Positions 54,134 through 62,873 of a stretch of 64,000 nt of DNA are shown here, in pieces. The position numbers and the translations under genes are program-made. The stretch spans positions 39,919 to 103,918 of the forward strand of contig JBBQZU010000012.1 of the NCBI GenBank assembly GCA_038207425.1, in the 5' to 3' direction. Each line of letters starts with the position of its first letter. The stretch's first letter is position 1. Source of the stretch: JBBQZU01 sp038207425. GTDB lineage: Bacteria; Bacteroidota; Bacteroidia; Flavobacteriales_D; Cryomorphaceae. Under the pieces are notes generated by a model. That model was given only the letters and a program-made list of their open reading frames with translations, searched no databases and had not been told where the DNA came from.

Positions 54134-54522
54134 TCTGATTATTTGTTGCAAATGTAGCACTTGATGGTCAATGGTGATTTTTCAGCTTTATCGCAGGGAT
54201 GGGTGTTGAAGAAGTACTTCAAACAATGAACGGTAATCAGGACCTGAAGAAAAATCAAAACATCAAGTAAAAAATTGAAGCCCCTGCGAATGACAAAACC
54301 GCCGGGTAATGCAAGTACGCGACTATTTTACTTTTGGCATTGAACATCACATCCATAGCGGTCTTAGCGACACCACTTACCTCAGCACCTTTCAGCGAAA
54401 AGAACTATAAACGGAGTTGTGTGATAATTGACAGATTGTTGCAATGTAGGGTCATGAAACCAATATTGACAAGGGTGAATCAGAACGGTTTCTCCTTCAA
54501 GAAAATATCCATTAAAAAAGTA
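54134..54522. other. non-coding spacer before rpsP, with an unexplained minus frame
   Basis: No confident gene. A 33-codon minus-strand frame (54255-54356) reads MDVMFNAKSKIVAYLHYP and continues hydrophobic; together with an open upstream extension it could be a remnant, but I recognise no family. A + strand frame at 54334 is not convincing. Confidence 0.35.
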
Positions 54523-54551
54523 TTGTAATCCAAAATAATATCTGATCTTTG
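54523..54551 (+). promoter_or_regulatory. predicted rpsP promoter
   Basis: TTG (54523-54525) and GATCTTTG (54544-54551) with an 18-base spacer approximate the Bacteroidota consensus, about 50 bases before the rpsP ATG. The -7 box has G for T at the first position. Confidence 0.45.
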
Positions 54552-54601
54552 CGCCCCTAATTAATAACCTGAAGTTTCGCACTTCACAACTTAATGTTCA
54601 A

Positions 54602-55243
54602 ATGCCAGTAAAAATCAGATTACAACGCCACGGAAAAAAAGGCCATCCTTACTTTCACATCGTGGTTGCCGATGCCCGTTCTCCACGTGATGGAAAATAC
54701 ATTGAGCGCCTTGGGTTTTATAACCCAAACACCAATCCTGCTACCATCGAAATTGATGTAGATGGCGCAGTAACATGGCTCAACAACGGCGCTCAGCCAA
54801 CTGACACCGCCAAAGCCATTCTCTCTTACAAAGGAGTGCTTTACAAAAACCACCTTCTCAAAGGTGTGAAGAAAGGCGCTCTTACCGAAGAACAAGCCCT
54901 TGAGAAATTCAATGCTTGGGTGGAAGAGAAAGTTGTAAAGATCGACAACAAGAAAAAAGGTCTTTCTGAATCCGCTTCAAAAGCAGCCGTAGATCGTCAC
55001 AGAGCCGAAGTAGAAGTAAACAAAACGCGCGCCGCTGCCATTGCTGCTGCAAATGCTCCTGTAGTGGTAGTAGTAGAAGCTCCGGCTGAAGAAGTAACAG
55101 AAACTCCTGAAGCAGAAGTAGAAGCGACACCAGTTGCAGAAGCGCCAGTTGCAGAAGCACCAGTTGCAGAAGCACCAGTTGCAGAAGCACCCGCCGAAGA
55201 AACTCCTGCTACCGAAGAAGAATCAAAAGAAGACAAAGCATAA
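54602..55243 (+). CDS. rpsP: 30S ribosomal protein S16 with Ala/Glu-rich tail
   Basis: A 213-residue S16. The ribosomal core is residues 1-80 (PVKIRLQRHGKKGHPYFHIV, DARSPRDGKYIERLGFYNP). Residues about 80-155 extend it with a helical basic stretch as in Bacteroidota S16. The tail (about 155-213) is Ala/Glu/Pro/Val-rich with several tandem copies of VAEAP, coded by a near-perfect 15-base repeat. Typical S16 is 80-190 residues, so this is long. S16 assembles into the 30S body. It is followed by a terminator and then rimM. Confidence 0.95.
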   Translation: MPVKIRLQRHGKKGHPYFHIVVADARSPRDGKYIERLGFYNPNTNPATIEIDVDGAVTWLNNGAQPTDTAKAILSYKGVLYKNHLLKGVKKGALTEEQALEKFNAWVEEKVVKIDNKKKGLSESASKAAVDRHRAEVEVNKTRAAAIAAANAPVVVVVEAPAEEVTETPEAEVEATPVAEAPVAEAPVAEAPVAEAPAEETPATEEESKEDKA

Positions 55244-55279
55244 TAGCGAGGCGCTAAGCCACCAATCTTCTCAATACTT

Positions 55280-55325
55280 AAAGCCCCTGTCGAGCACCTT
55301 AAAAGTGATATGACAGGGGCTTTTT
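55280..55325 (+). terminator. terminator after rpsP
   Basis: AAAGCCCCTGTC (55280-55291) pairs with GACAGGGGCTTT over 12 bases, followed by more Ts. The loop is 20 bases. Read-through into rimM may still occur. Confidence 0.85.
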
Positions 55326-55346
55326 AACAAATTCAATCTAACAACA

Positions 55347-55880
55347 ATGAACATTAGCCACGACGATTGCTTTTACTTAGGATTCATTTCCAAAGTACAC
55401 GGCTTTAAGGGGTTGATGGTTTTCTTTATCGATGCCGACAACCCGTTTAAATATTCAAAACTCAAAAGGGTACTGATAGACATCAATGGTGTGCTCAACC
55501 CATTTTTCGTAGAAACAATAGATATCAAGGACAAAGGCTTTGCACACGTAAAGCTCGAAGGAGTTGACGACCGCGATACTGCAGTTTCCATTTCCGGCAA
55601 GGAACTTTACCTGCCACTCTCTGAACTTCCTCCGCTTGATGATCAATCATACTATCTGCACGAATTGCCCGGCATGGAGGTGATTGATGAAGTACACGGC
55701 GCTGTGGGAAAGGTTGAAAAAGTATATGACTATTCGCAAAACACCTTGCTTCAGGTATTGAACAGCCATCACGAAGTACTTATTCCACTCAACGATCAGT
55801 TTGTAGCGCGTGTTGATAAAGCGGCAAAAGTGGTACACGTGCACATACCCAAAGAGCTTCTGGATATCAATCCATTGTGA
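55347..55880 (+). CDS. rimM: ribosome maturation factor RimM
   Basis: A 177-residue 30S maturation factor. The N-terminal domain has DDCFYLGFISKVHGFKG and the PRC-barrel has DQSYYLHELPGMEVIDEVHGAVGKVEKVYDYSQNTLLQV. PLNDQFVARVD is the conserved C-terminal stretch. It binds ribosomal protein S19 in known systems, and lies next to rpsP as in many bacteria. The trmD and rplS genes usually found with it are not here. Its TGA overlaps the GTG start of trmN6. Confidence 0.95.
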   Translation: MNISHDDCFYLGFISKVHGFKGLMVFFIDADNPFKYSKLKRVLIDINGVLNPFFVETIDIKDKGFAHVKLEGVDDRDTAVSISGKELYLPLSELPPLDDQSYYLHELPGMEVIDEVHGAVGKVEKVYDYSQNTLLQVLNSHHEVLIPLNDQFVARVDKAAKVVHVHIPKELLDINPL

Positions 55881-56584
55881 GCCGACCTTTCCACTTCAAG
55901 CAATTCAGCATTTTGCAGGAGCATACCCCTATGAAGGTGGGTACCGACGGTGTGTTGATAGGTGCGTGGTGTTGCCCATCTGAATATTCACGCATCCTGG
56001 ATATCGGCACCGGCACCGGACTGATATCGCTTATGCTGGCTCAGCGATTTAGAAATGCGCAAATCACAGCCATAGAATCGAATACCGAGGCCTGCATTGA
56101 CGCCGCATTAAACTTTGCTGCTTCACCCTTTCGGAAAAGAATTACTCTGATCAACAAAAGTCTTGAAGAACATACGCCTGATGGCGGTTTTGATCTGATC
56201 ATTTCAAACCCACCCTATTTTGCAAAAAGCTTGGTAGCAAAAGATATGGGGCGCAATTTGGCGCGGCATCAGGATACTTTTCAACCCATTCATTTCGCGG
56301 AAGCATCGCGATGGCTGAATAAACATGGCATGTTGGCAGGAATATATCCTTTAGATGGCTTTGATGATTTACTAAAGCATAGCACTATTAACAAGCTGCA
56401 CTTGCATCGAAAAACTGCCGTACAACCTACTCCCCAAAAAGCTCCGCATAGAATACTTTTTGAATTCGGTTTTATTGAAAAGCCTGCCGAAATTACCGAG
56501 CCCCTTATTATCGAATCAGATGGCAGGCATGGTTATGGTATAGAATATAAGGAACTTACATCGGCATTTTATCTTAACTTTTAA
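55877..56584 (+). CDS. trmN6: tRNA1(Val) (adenine-37-N6) methyltransferase
   Basis: A 235-residue N6-adenine methyltransferase for A37 of tRNA-Val, beginning with GTG inside the rimM stop (GTGA). MKVGTDGVLIGAWC is the family start. The SAM motif is ILDIGTGTGLISLML, and the catalytic NPPY (in IISNPPYFAKS) recognises the adenine. GILAGIYP-like C-terminal sequence is present (MLAGIYPLDGF). Length is normal. Context with rimM and rpsP suits a translation gene cluster. Confidence 0.93.
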   Translation: MSRPFHFKQFSILQEHTPMKVGTDGVLIGAWCCPSEYSRILDIGTGTGLISLMLAQRFRNAQITAIESNTEACIDAALNFAASPFRKRITLINKSLEEHTPDGGFDLIISNPPYFAKSLVAKDMGRNLARHQDTFQPIHFAEASRWLNKHGMLAGIYPLDGFDDLLKHSTINKLHLHRKTAVQPTPQKAPHRILFEFGFIEKPAEITEPLIIESDGRHGYGIEYKELTSAFYLNF

Positions 56585-56727
56585 GCAAAGCTTGCCTTTG
56601 CATTGCGCAACTGTATCGACATACTGACTTAATTGACACGGCATTATTGGTATCTCAGCGATTCGTCTCGTATGTTTATTTACATTTGTTTTATCTTGCG
56701 CTAGATTTTAAGCGCATCTGTTCATAT

Positions 56728-57519
56728 ATGAGCCTATCAGTGAAGTCACTATTATTTCCACTTTTTGCCGCAGCAGCATTATTGACAGCCTGTAATGGCG
56801 ACGACCCCGAAGAAGATTTTCCCAATGCTACCGGCATCGATGGCAGGGTGCTGGTGCAAAATGAATTTGGACAGCCGCTCTATAATGAGCGAAACGGAAT
56901 AAGCGTATTGCTCGAAACCGGTTTCAGGAGCTTTCCTCTTCAGGCTGATAATATAGGCCGCTGGCAAATAGGGAGTGCACCCGTTGGACAGTATACGATC
57001 ACTTACAAAAAAACAGGCTGTGGCACGCTGGTATTTCGAAATATTATAATTAGCACCACCAATCCGGCGTTCGAAATTCTCAGCGGATTTCAGCGTATGA
57101 CAACTGCTACCCTGACCAAGCTGCCTGACGCCGTATTTCAAAATCTTGCGCTCGACCTTACCACAAATCAAAACGGAGGAACCACCACCTATACCCTTGC
57201 GGTAAATGGTACCATCATACCAGGCCCCCCTCCTAACGGACAACCTAAAGGGTACCGTGTATTTGTGGCAAGAACGGCCACCGTTTCAAAAACGAATTAC
57301 GAGTTTCAGCAGCATTTTACTACGCTCACTGAGAACTTCAGCGCAACCATTGGAAGCGATGTATTTTCAGGAATAAATGCGATCCCCGGACAAACACTTT
57401 ATGTGACCTTATATGGCGATGCCAACTTCGATCTGAGTCAGCAGAACCCGAATGAAAGTTTTACATTTCCTAATCTTACGCTCGAGCCCTCATCAACGGT
57501 ATCAGTGGTGCTGCCTTAA
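56728..57519 (+). CDS. beta-rich lipoprotein, unknown
   Basis: A 263-residue lipoprotein (lipobox LTAC, near residue 21). Residues about 35-120 resemble a carboxypeptidase-like regulatory domain (GIDGRVLVQNEFGQPLYNE, GQYTITYKKTGCG). The second half is beta-rich with ILSGFQRM and PGQTLYVTLYGDANFD. Function unknown; probably at the outer membrane. The start at 56728 is chosen because the signal peptide begins there. It converges with the saccharopine reductase gene, sharing 4 bases. Confidence 0.72.
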   Translation: MSLSVKSLLFPLFAAAALLTACNGDDPEEDFPNATGIDGRVLVQNEFGQPLYNERNGISVLLETGFRSFPLQADNIGRWQIGSAPVGQYTITYKKTGCGTLVFRNIIISTTNPAFEILSGFQRMTTATLTKLPDAVFQNLALDLTTNQNGGTTTYTLAVNGTIIPGPPPNGQPKGYRVFVARTATVSKTNYEFQQHFTTLTENFSATIGSDVFSGINAIPGQTLYVTLYGDANFDLSQQNPNESFTFPNLTLEPSSTVSVVLP

Positions 57520-58877
57520 CCCTTTCTCAAGTTTGGAGTTATTTCCCTTTCGTTAAATACTATTCCGTAGTCTTCGAGTTCATCGAGCATGGGGTTGTAA
57601 ATCTCAGGCATCATAGGCATATGCACTCCGGAAGCGGTGAATGTTTTATTCAGAATCATCTTGGCAGCTATGGCCACCGGTAAGCCCACCGTTTTGGCCA
57701 TAGCGGTGCGCGGCTGTACATCTCCTATTACCACAAGACTGCTATGCCATTCACGCTCCTGCGTTTCTCCGGGTTCGCGGGTAAGCATACGATGCCACAT
57801 TACGATCATATCCTTATCATCAGGATCGAGGGTCCACTTTTTCTCGAGTATATGCTGTAAAATTCGTGCCGGTGAGGCGTCGTCAGGCAATCCAATCGGA
57901 GTATCGTCAAAAATTCCTACCCACTCCAATTTGTCAATGATCTCGCTATCCTGATCCAACTTCAAGGAGTGCATGAGCTTCAGCTCCACACTATCAGTGG
58001 AATGGTATTTCAAAAAGCTGTTGGTAAACTGCCGGTGCGTCATATGGCTGCTTCCCTCCATCACGTAAGAGTCGTCGGTCATGCCGAGTTGAATAAAGGT
58101 ATCCCACGCTTTGCAAAAGCCTACGCGCCTTAGGGTGCCTCGGTATATGGTTGGCACACCTTTAAGGCCATACATCTCCCTGTAGTTGAGCGAATCTCTA
58201 TTGGCATAACCATCAAACCGTCCGTAACCGGGTATTTCAATAATTTCGGTACGTCTGAATAGTTTGTGGTAAGGTATGTACTTGAACTGTCCGTTGTGTT
58301 TGAACTTCACGGCACCGCCCTGTCCCGCCAGCACCACATTGCGGGGATTCCAGGTAAATTTATAATTCCAGGGATTGTTGTCGCTTTCGGGTGCAATGAG
58401 TCCACCGGTAAAACTTTCATACCAGGTAATCTCGGCACCTCTCGCCCTGGCAGCATCGAGCAATTTCATCGCCGACATATGGTCTATGCCGGGGTCTACG
58501 CCCAGTTCATTCATGAAAATCAAACCGGCAGCTTTTACTTCATCAGCCATTTTCTTCATTTCGGGCGAGATGTAGCTCGGTGTAATAAGGTTTCGCTTAA
58601 GCCTTAGGCAATCACGGGATACATCGGTATGCATAAATGCCGGCAGCATACTTATTACAAGGTCGGCCTTATCTATTAGCTCAGTTCTTCTTGCTGAATC
58701 GTTGGCGTCAAACCTCAGTACTTCTGCCCGGTCATGCCCTCCAGTAATTAGCTTTGCAACTTCAGGATTGGCGTCGGCTATGGTAAGATGCCAGTCATAG
58801 ACGGCTGAGTTTTTCAATAGATAATCAATGAGCGAAACAGCAGACCTTCCGGCGCCGATTAAAAGAATTTTTTGCAT
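57516..58877 (-). CDS. saccharopine dehydrogenase/reductase-like enzyme
   Basis: A 453-residue NAD(P)-binding enzyme. The Rossmann start is ILLIGAGRSAVSLIDYLL; the C-terminal saccharopine-type domain has NELGVDPGIDHMSAMKLLD, SYESFTGG-like WYESFTGGLIAPESDNNPWNYKFTW, and TVGLPVAIAAKMIL. It fits the glutamate-forming saccharopine reductase (LYS9) group found in Bacteroidota, involved in lysine breakdown or synthesis. No lysine pathway partner lies adjacent. It diverges from the lipoprotein operon at 59048. Confidence 0.9.
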   Translation of the reverse strand: MQKILLIGAGRSAVSLIDYLLKNSAVYDWHLTIADANPEVAKLITGGHDRAEVLRFDANDSARRTELIDKADLVISMLPAFMHTDVSRDCLRLKRNLITPSYISPEMKKMADEVKAAGLIFMNELGVDPGIDHMSAMKLLDAARARGAEITWYESFTGGLIAPESDNNPWNYKFTWNPRNVVLAGQGGAVKFKHNGQFKYIPYHKLFRRTEIIEIPGYGRFDGYANRDSLNYREMYGLKGVPTIYRGTLRRVGFCKAWDTFIQLGMTDDSYVMEGSSHMTHRQFTNSFLKYHSTDSVELKLMHSLKLDQDSEIIDKLEWVGIFDDTPIGLPDDASPARILQHILEKKWTLDPDDKDMIVMWHRMLTREPGETQEREWHSSLVVIGDVQPRTAMAKTVGLPVAIAAKMILNKTFTASGVHMPMMPEIYNPMLDELEDYGIVFNEREITPNLRKG

Positions 58878-58974
58878 TAGTTTGATAGATTATTGCCGGA
58901 ACGAAGGTAAAATTCTTCATTTTCGGGCAGTGAAATAAAACCTAATTTATTTTCAACAGTATAGAGTTGGGTAC

Positions 58975-59010
58975 AAGGTTAAAAACCTTTTGGCATATAC
59001 CTTGTAAGGT
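58975..59010. promoter_or_regulatory. palindrome pair upstream of the DUF4476 operon
   Basis: AAGGTT-AAA-AACCTT (58975-58989) and ACCTT-GT-AAGGT (58999-59010) share the half-site AAGGT/ACCTT. Also ACAAGGT (58973-58979) faces ACCTTGT (58999-59005). They lie 38-73 bases before the ATG at 59048 and could bind a repressor or activator. Confidence 0.45.
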
Positions 59011-59047
59011 TGCAATTCAACATTTACATTCGTTAACAATAATAACC

Positions 59048-60049
59048 ATGAAAAAAACGTTACAATCAATCCTATCATTCACGCTGATAGCACTTTGCAC
59101 CACTACCTTTGCTCAAGGCACATCAAATCTCGAAGTGTTTTCTGAAAATGGAGAAACCTTTACCCTCACGGTAAATGGTAAAAAAGTAAATAACGCACCT
59201 GAGGCAAATGTGAAAGCTACAGGACTTACGGGCGAATTTCAAATGGTGTCAATACTGTTTAGCGATGCGAGCAAAGCCGCTGTAAGCCAAAACATAATGA
59301 TAGAGCCGGGAATGGAACAGAGAGCTGTAATCAAGCTTGCCAAGAAAGGCTACGTGCTGCGACCGTTTGGAGAGCCAGTAGCTATTGGCTCGGCACCTGC
59401 TCCTGTGGTAACCGAGGTTGTATCTCCGCCACCTGCCCCAACTGCTCAGCGCCCACCGCAAACAAGACAAATAGAAGCTGTGCAGCAACCGGTAGCTCAA
59501 ACCACCACCGTTACTACTACCACCACTGTAGCCGACGATGAGCAAATGAAATTGGACATAGGTATAGGCGATATGAAAGTGGGTATAGACGTAAAAATTA
59601 TTGACGGAGGTTTCGGCTCATCTACCACGGTGCGCAGTACTGAAACTACAACAGTAACCACTACCGTATCGGAACCACAGCAAACGAGAACTGCTCCCAC
59701 TGAGCGATACAGCGAACCGGTGCCGGCTGCTGAACCTACGGTAAGAGAAGTACCTACTTGCAGCCCAATGGCAGGAGGAGATTTTGCAGACGCAAAAAGA
59801 ACCATCACCTCAAAATCATTTGAAGACAGCAAAATGACTACGGCAAAGCAAGTGCTTAAAAGCAGTTGCATGAGCACCGATCAAATAAAAGATGTAATGG
59901 GACTTTTCAGTTTTGAGGAAAGTAAACTTACTTTCGCAAAAGAGGCATACGACCGTTGCTCTGACAAGCAAAACTTTTGGAAACTGAACGATGCGTTTAC
60001 ATTTGAGTCATCTATCGACGATCTCAATAATTACATTGAAAAGCAGTAA
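59048..60049 (+). CDS. DUF4476 exported protein
   Basis: A 333-residue secreted protein with a signal peptide ending TTFAQ (about residue 21). The N-terminal region (about 25-120) is beta-rich (LEVFSENGETFTLTVNGKKV). A Pro/Thr-rich disordered linker with runs of threonine and valine lies at about 115-235. The C-terminal DUF4476 domain (about 240-330) contains MAGGDFADAKRTITSKSFEDSKMT and FSFEESKLTFAKEAYDRC. DUF4476 proteins are common in Bacteroidota, with unknown function. It is the first gene of the four-gene lipoprotein operon. The ATG at 59048 starts the signal peptide. Confidence 0.88.
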   Translation: MKKTLQSILSFTLIALCTTTFAQGTSNLEVFSENGETFTLTVNGKKVNNAPEANVKATGLTGEFQMVSILFSDASKAAVSQNIMIEPGMEQRAVIKLAKKGYVLRPFGEPVAIGSAPAPVVTEVVSPPPAPTAQRPPQTRQIEAVQQPVAQTTTVTTTTTVADDEQMKLDIGIGDMKVGIDVKIIDGGFGSSTTVRSTETTTVTTTVSEPQQTRTAPTERYSEPVPAAEPTVREVPTCSPMAGGDFADAKRTITSKSFEDSKMTTAKQVLKSSCMSTDQIKDVMGLFSFEESKLTFAKEAYDRCSDKQNFWKLNDAFTFESSIDDLNNYIEKQ

Positions 60050-61442
60050 AAAAATAACATCAATAATAACCTCCGGCAGCCTGACCTCAGGCTTGCTGGT
60101 GGTTTTTATTGCTCTTTTCGCTGCCGGATGTGGTGGTTCTAAATCTCTGTATAAAAAGGGTAATCAATTGCTGCAAGCCGGCATGTATGACGAGGCTGCT
60201 GACTACTACTACAACGCTTTAATGCGCAACCGCAACAATATAGACGCCAAGATTAGTCTTACCAATGCCGGACAGCGAGCATTGAATAGCCGACTCGACG
60301 AATTTTCCAGAGCCAGAGCAATGGAAGAACATGAAAAAGCTGTGAAAAATTTTCAAACGGCAACAGCATACAAAGATAAAGTAGCTAGAGTGGGTGTAAA
60401 GCTAAATATACCCGACTACATGGAGCAGGATTATAATGCCAGCAAAGAAATACATATCAAAAATCTTTATGATCAAGGCAATAAGCTTATGGCTGAAAAG
60501 CGGTTTGAAGAAGCCAATTCAACATTTAAGGAAATAGCCCGCTTGGATCCGAATTACAAGGACATTAAAGACCTCAAACGGATTTCAAGAAATGAACCGC
60601 TCTATATTTCAGGCTCAGCTCATTTTGATGCCGGCGAATACAGAAAGGCATATTACGAATTTGAACGGGTGTACATTGACGATCCCAAATACAAAGATGT
60701 AGCGGTACTGCGCAATGAATGTCTGAATCTAGGGAGATTTCCGGTGGCAGTGCTTCCTTTTGAAAACACATCAGGACGAAAAGACGCTGAGAAACGTGTA
60801 CATGCTTTTATAATGAATGAGCTCTCCAATTTAAATGATCCTTTCATACGGATTGTGGAGCGCGACAATATGGATTTGATTTTGAAAGAACAGCGACTTA
60901 GCCTTAGTGGAATAGTAGATGAAGGGAGCGCCGCTCAGGTGGGTAACCTGCTTGGAGCAAAAGCAATTGTTGCAGGCACCCTGCTTACCTATCAGGTAAT
61001 ACCGGGAACTGCTCGTAATTCTTTTAAAAATGGATTTGAATCATATACCGTAAAGCTGTATAACAGCGTTGAAGACAAAAATTATTTTGAAACCCGCTAT
61101 AAACCTGTAAAATACCAGGAGCACTACAACCAAAATCAGGTAACCGTATCATTTCAATACCGGGCAGTATCTCTGGAAACAGGTGAAGTGCTTTTCTCGC
61201 GAATTGTTGAGCGAAAAATGGAAAGTACGGTATACTTCGCCAGTTTTGAAGGTGAGGTCACCAATCTCTTCCCCGCAACTCAGCAGGGCACTGTTGCTGG
61301 ACCGCGGGAAAAGAACCAGCTCCTTTCATTGCTCAGATCGAGCCGAGAGCTTAAGAGCACCGAAGAACTTTCAAGCGGGGCATTCACTCAAATTGCCAAG
61401 GAAGTAACGATGGATCTTACCACAAAAGTGCACAATCAATGA
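60036..61442 (+). CDS. TPR and CsgG/LpoB-like lipoprotein
   Basis: A lipoprotein of about 468 residues. The lipobox is FAAGC. The N-terminal half has TPR-like repeats (KGNQLLQAGMYDEAADYYYNAL, GNKLMAEKRFEEANSTFKEIARLDPNYKD, GEYRKAYYEFERVYIDDPKYKD). The second half resembles CsgG/LpoB (FPVAVLPFENTSGRKDAEKRVHAFIMNEL, RIVERDNMDLILKEQ, GNLLGAKAIVAGTLL). CsgG forms an outer-membrane export pore in curli systems; LpoB activates penicillin-binding protein. The start is uncertain: TTG at 60036 gives a usual signal peptide, and ATG at 59991 gives a long N-terminus. It overlaps the upstream gene. Confidence 0.82.
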   Translation: MKSSKKITSIITSGSLTSGLLVVFIALFAAGCGGSKSLYKKGNQLLQAGMYDEAADYYYNALMRNRNNIDAKISLTNAGQRALNSRLDEFSRARAMEEHEKAVKNFQTATAYKDKVARVGVKLNIPDYMEQDYNASKEIHIKNLYDQGNKLMAEKRFEEANSTFKEIARLDPNYKDIKDLKRISRNEPLYISGSAHFDAGEYRKAYYEFERVYIDDPKYKDVAVLRNECLNLGRFPVAVLPFENTSGRKDAEKRVHAFIMNELSNLNDPFIRIVERDNMDLILKEQRLSLSGIVDEGSAAQVGNLLGAKAIVAGTLLTYQVIPGTARNSFKNGFESYTVKLYNSVEDKNYFETRYKPVKYQEHYNQNQVTVSFQYRAVSLETGEVLFSRIVERKMESTVYFASFEGEVTNLFPATQQGTVAGPREKNQLLSLLRSSRELKSTEELSSGAFTQIAKEVTMDLTTKVHNQ

Positions 61443-62812
61443 GAGCATTCGCCGTAGCACTGCTTTTGCTTATCGGGTTGCTGCCCGCGTGCAAAAGCAA
61501 GGAGAAAGCCGCCGAAGCCAATGTGCCACCGCCACCTGAGTGGGTATCGGCACGGCCCATATCAGGTATGTATTATATTGGTGTAGGTGTGGCTCAAAAG
61601 ACCCCGGGTTCAAATTATCAGCGCACAGCACGTGACAATGCTCTCAGCGATTTGGCCGGAGAAATAAAGGTGAATGTAAATACCAATTCGCTTCTTTACA
61701 CCCTAGAGCGCGACTACAAGTTTGAACAGGAATTCAGGGAAACAATTCGTGTTACTTCCAATCTGGATCTTGAAGATTACGAAGCTGTAGGCGCTTGGGA
61801 AGATGCCACAAGCTATTGGGTATACTACCGGCTCAGCAAAACTGAATTCGCCGAAAAGCAAAGACAAAAACAAGTAACTGCTCAGGAGCTCGGAATGGAT
61901 TTTTTGGCAAAAGCCCAGAGCGCGGAAGCAGGCGCTCAGTTTGCATCAGCGGCTGATTTATACCTCAGGGGATTGCAGGCAATAGAAATGTATCTGGGCG
62001 AGAACAACCAGGTACAATACCAGGGCACATCAATGCTACTCGATAACGAGCTTTATGGAGGCCTGCGCGGCTTGCTGAATGATGTGCGGGTGAATATCGA
62101 AAATGACCTTGAACTGAATTATCACAACCGGTTTAAAACCACTGCTGAGGTGCGGGTTGCTTCGCCAAAAACCGATTTACCTCTTGAAGGTGTGCCGCTT
62201 ATTTATGAATTTTTTGGGAGCTATGGCAGGTACAAAGGCAGCTTGGCAACCAATGCCGATGGTCGCGCCAAAATTCCTATCAACGAAGCCGACAGGGGGA
62301 AAAATTCAAACAACCTTATTGTATCGATAGATATGGACCAAATATTTCAGCCTTTTCAGAGCGATCAGTTTATGCGCCGTCTTGCTCAATCATTTCGCGG
62401 AGCCAGCAGTCAAAAACCTATTGTGAACAGGCCTCCAAGTGTGCATCTAATAGCCATAGAACAAAACCTTGGCAAGCTTCTGGTTGGCAATCCGCTTTCG
62501 GCGGCCATCATGACATCGTTGGGCCGCCGAGGCGTACAGTTTGTAAATGCCCTGGCTGAAGCAGACCTGGTAATGACAATAGATGCCAATACCCGAACCG
62601 GTGGAGAGTCGCAAGGTTTCTCTACAAGCTTGCTCAGCTTAAACATTAACCTGGTAGATAACAAAACAAAACAAAACGTGTATAAGGTAAACCGAAACGA
62701 TGTGAAAGGAGTAGATTTAGATTTCGATAGAGCAGGGCTGAAAGCCTATCAAAATTACACCAAGAACATTGAATCAGAGCTGATGAGAAAACTTGTAAGC
62801 GACATGTTCTAA
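61439..62812 (+). CDS. LPP20-like lipoprotein
   Basis: A 457-residue lipoprotein (lipobox LPAC, Cys18). The N-terminal domain (about 33-140) resembles LPP20 (PPPEWVSARPISGMYYIGVGVAQK, RTARDNALSDLAGEIKVNVNTNSL). The rest includes a beta-sandwich middle (TTAEVRVASPKTDLPLEGVPL) and a C-terminal segment (ADLVMTIDANTRTGG) that again resembles the nucleotide-independent CsgG/LPP20 fold. Its ATG overlaps the CsgG-like stop (ATGA). The two proteins may meet at the outer membrane. Confidence 0.8.
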   Translation: MRAFAVALLLLIGLLPACKSKEKAAEANVPPPPEWVSARPISGMYYIGVGVAQKTPGSNYQRTARDNALSDLAGEIKVNVNTNSLLYTLERDYKFEQEFRETIRVTSNLDLEDYEAVGAWEDATSYWVYYRLSKTEFAEKQRQKQVTAQELGMDFLAKAQSAEAGAQFASAADLYLRGLQAIEMYLGENNQVQYQGTSMLLDNELYGGLRGLLNDVRVNIENDLELNYHNRFKTTAEVRVASPKTDLPLEGVPLIYEFFGSYGRYKGSLATNADGRAKIPINEADRGKNSNNLIVSIDMDQIFQPFQSDQFMRRLAQSFRGASSQKPIVNRPPSVHLIAIEQNLGKLLVGNPLSAAIMTSLGRRGVQFVNALAEADLVMTIDANTRTGGESQGFSTSLLSLNINLVDNKTKQNVYKVNRNDVKGVDLDFDRAGLKAYQNYTKNIESELMRKLVSDMF

Positions 62813-62873
62813 ACTATTTAACTATTTGGCATAATTTCTGATTCTACAAACCCCGAAGACAAAACAAAGCAAA

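Noticed and set aside
54334..54582. Small frames on both strands before rpsP
   Set aside because: They overlap each other and the predicted rpsP promoter and have no family features.
54909..55190. Leucine-rich minus frame opposite rpsP
   Set aside because: Arises as the complement of the VAEAP-coding repeats; low-complexity artefact.
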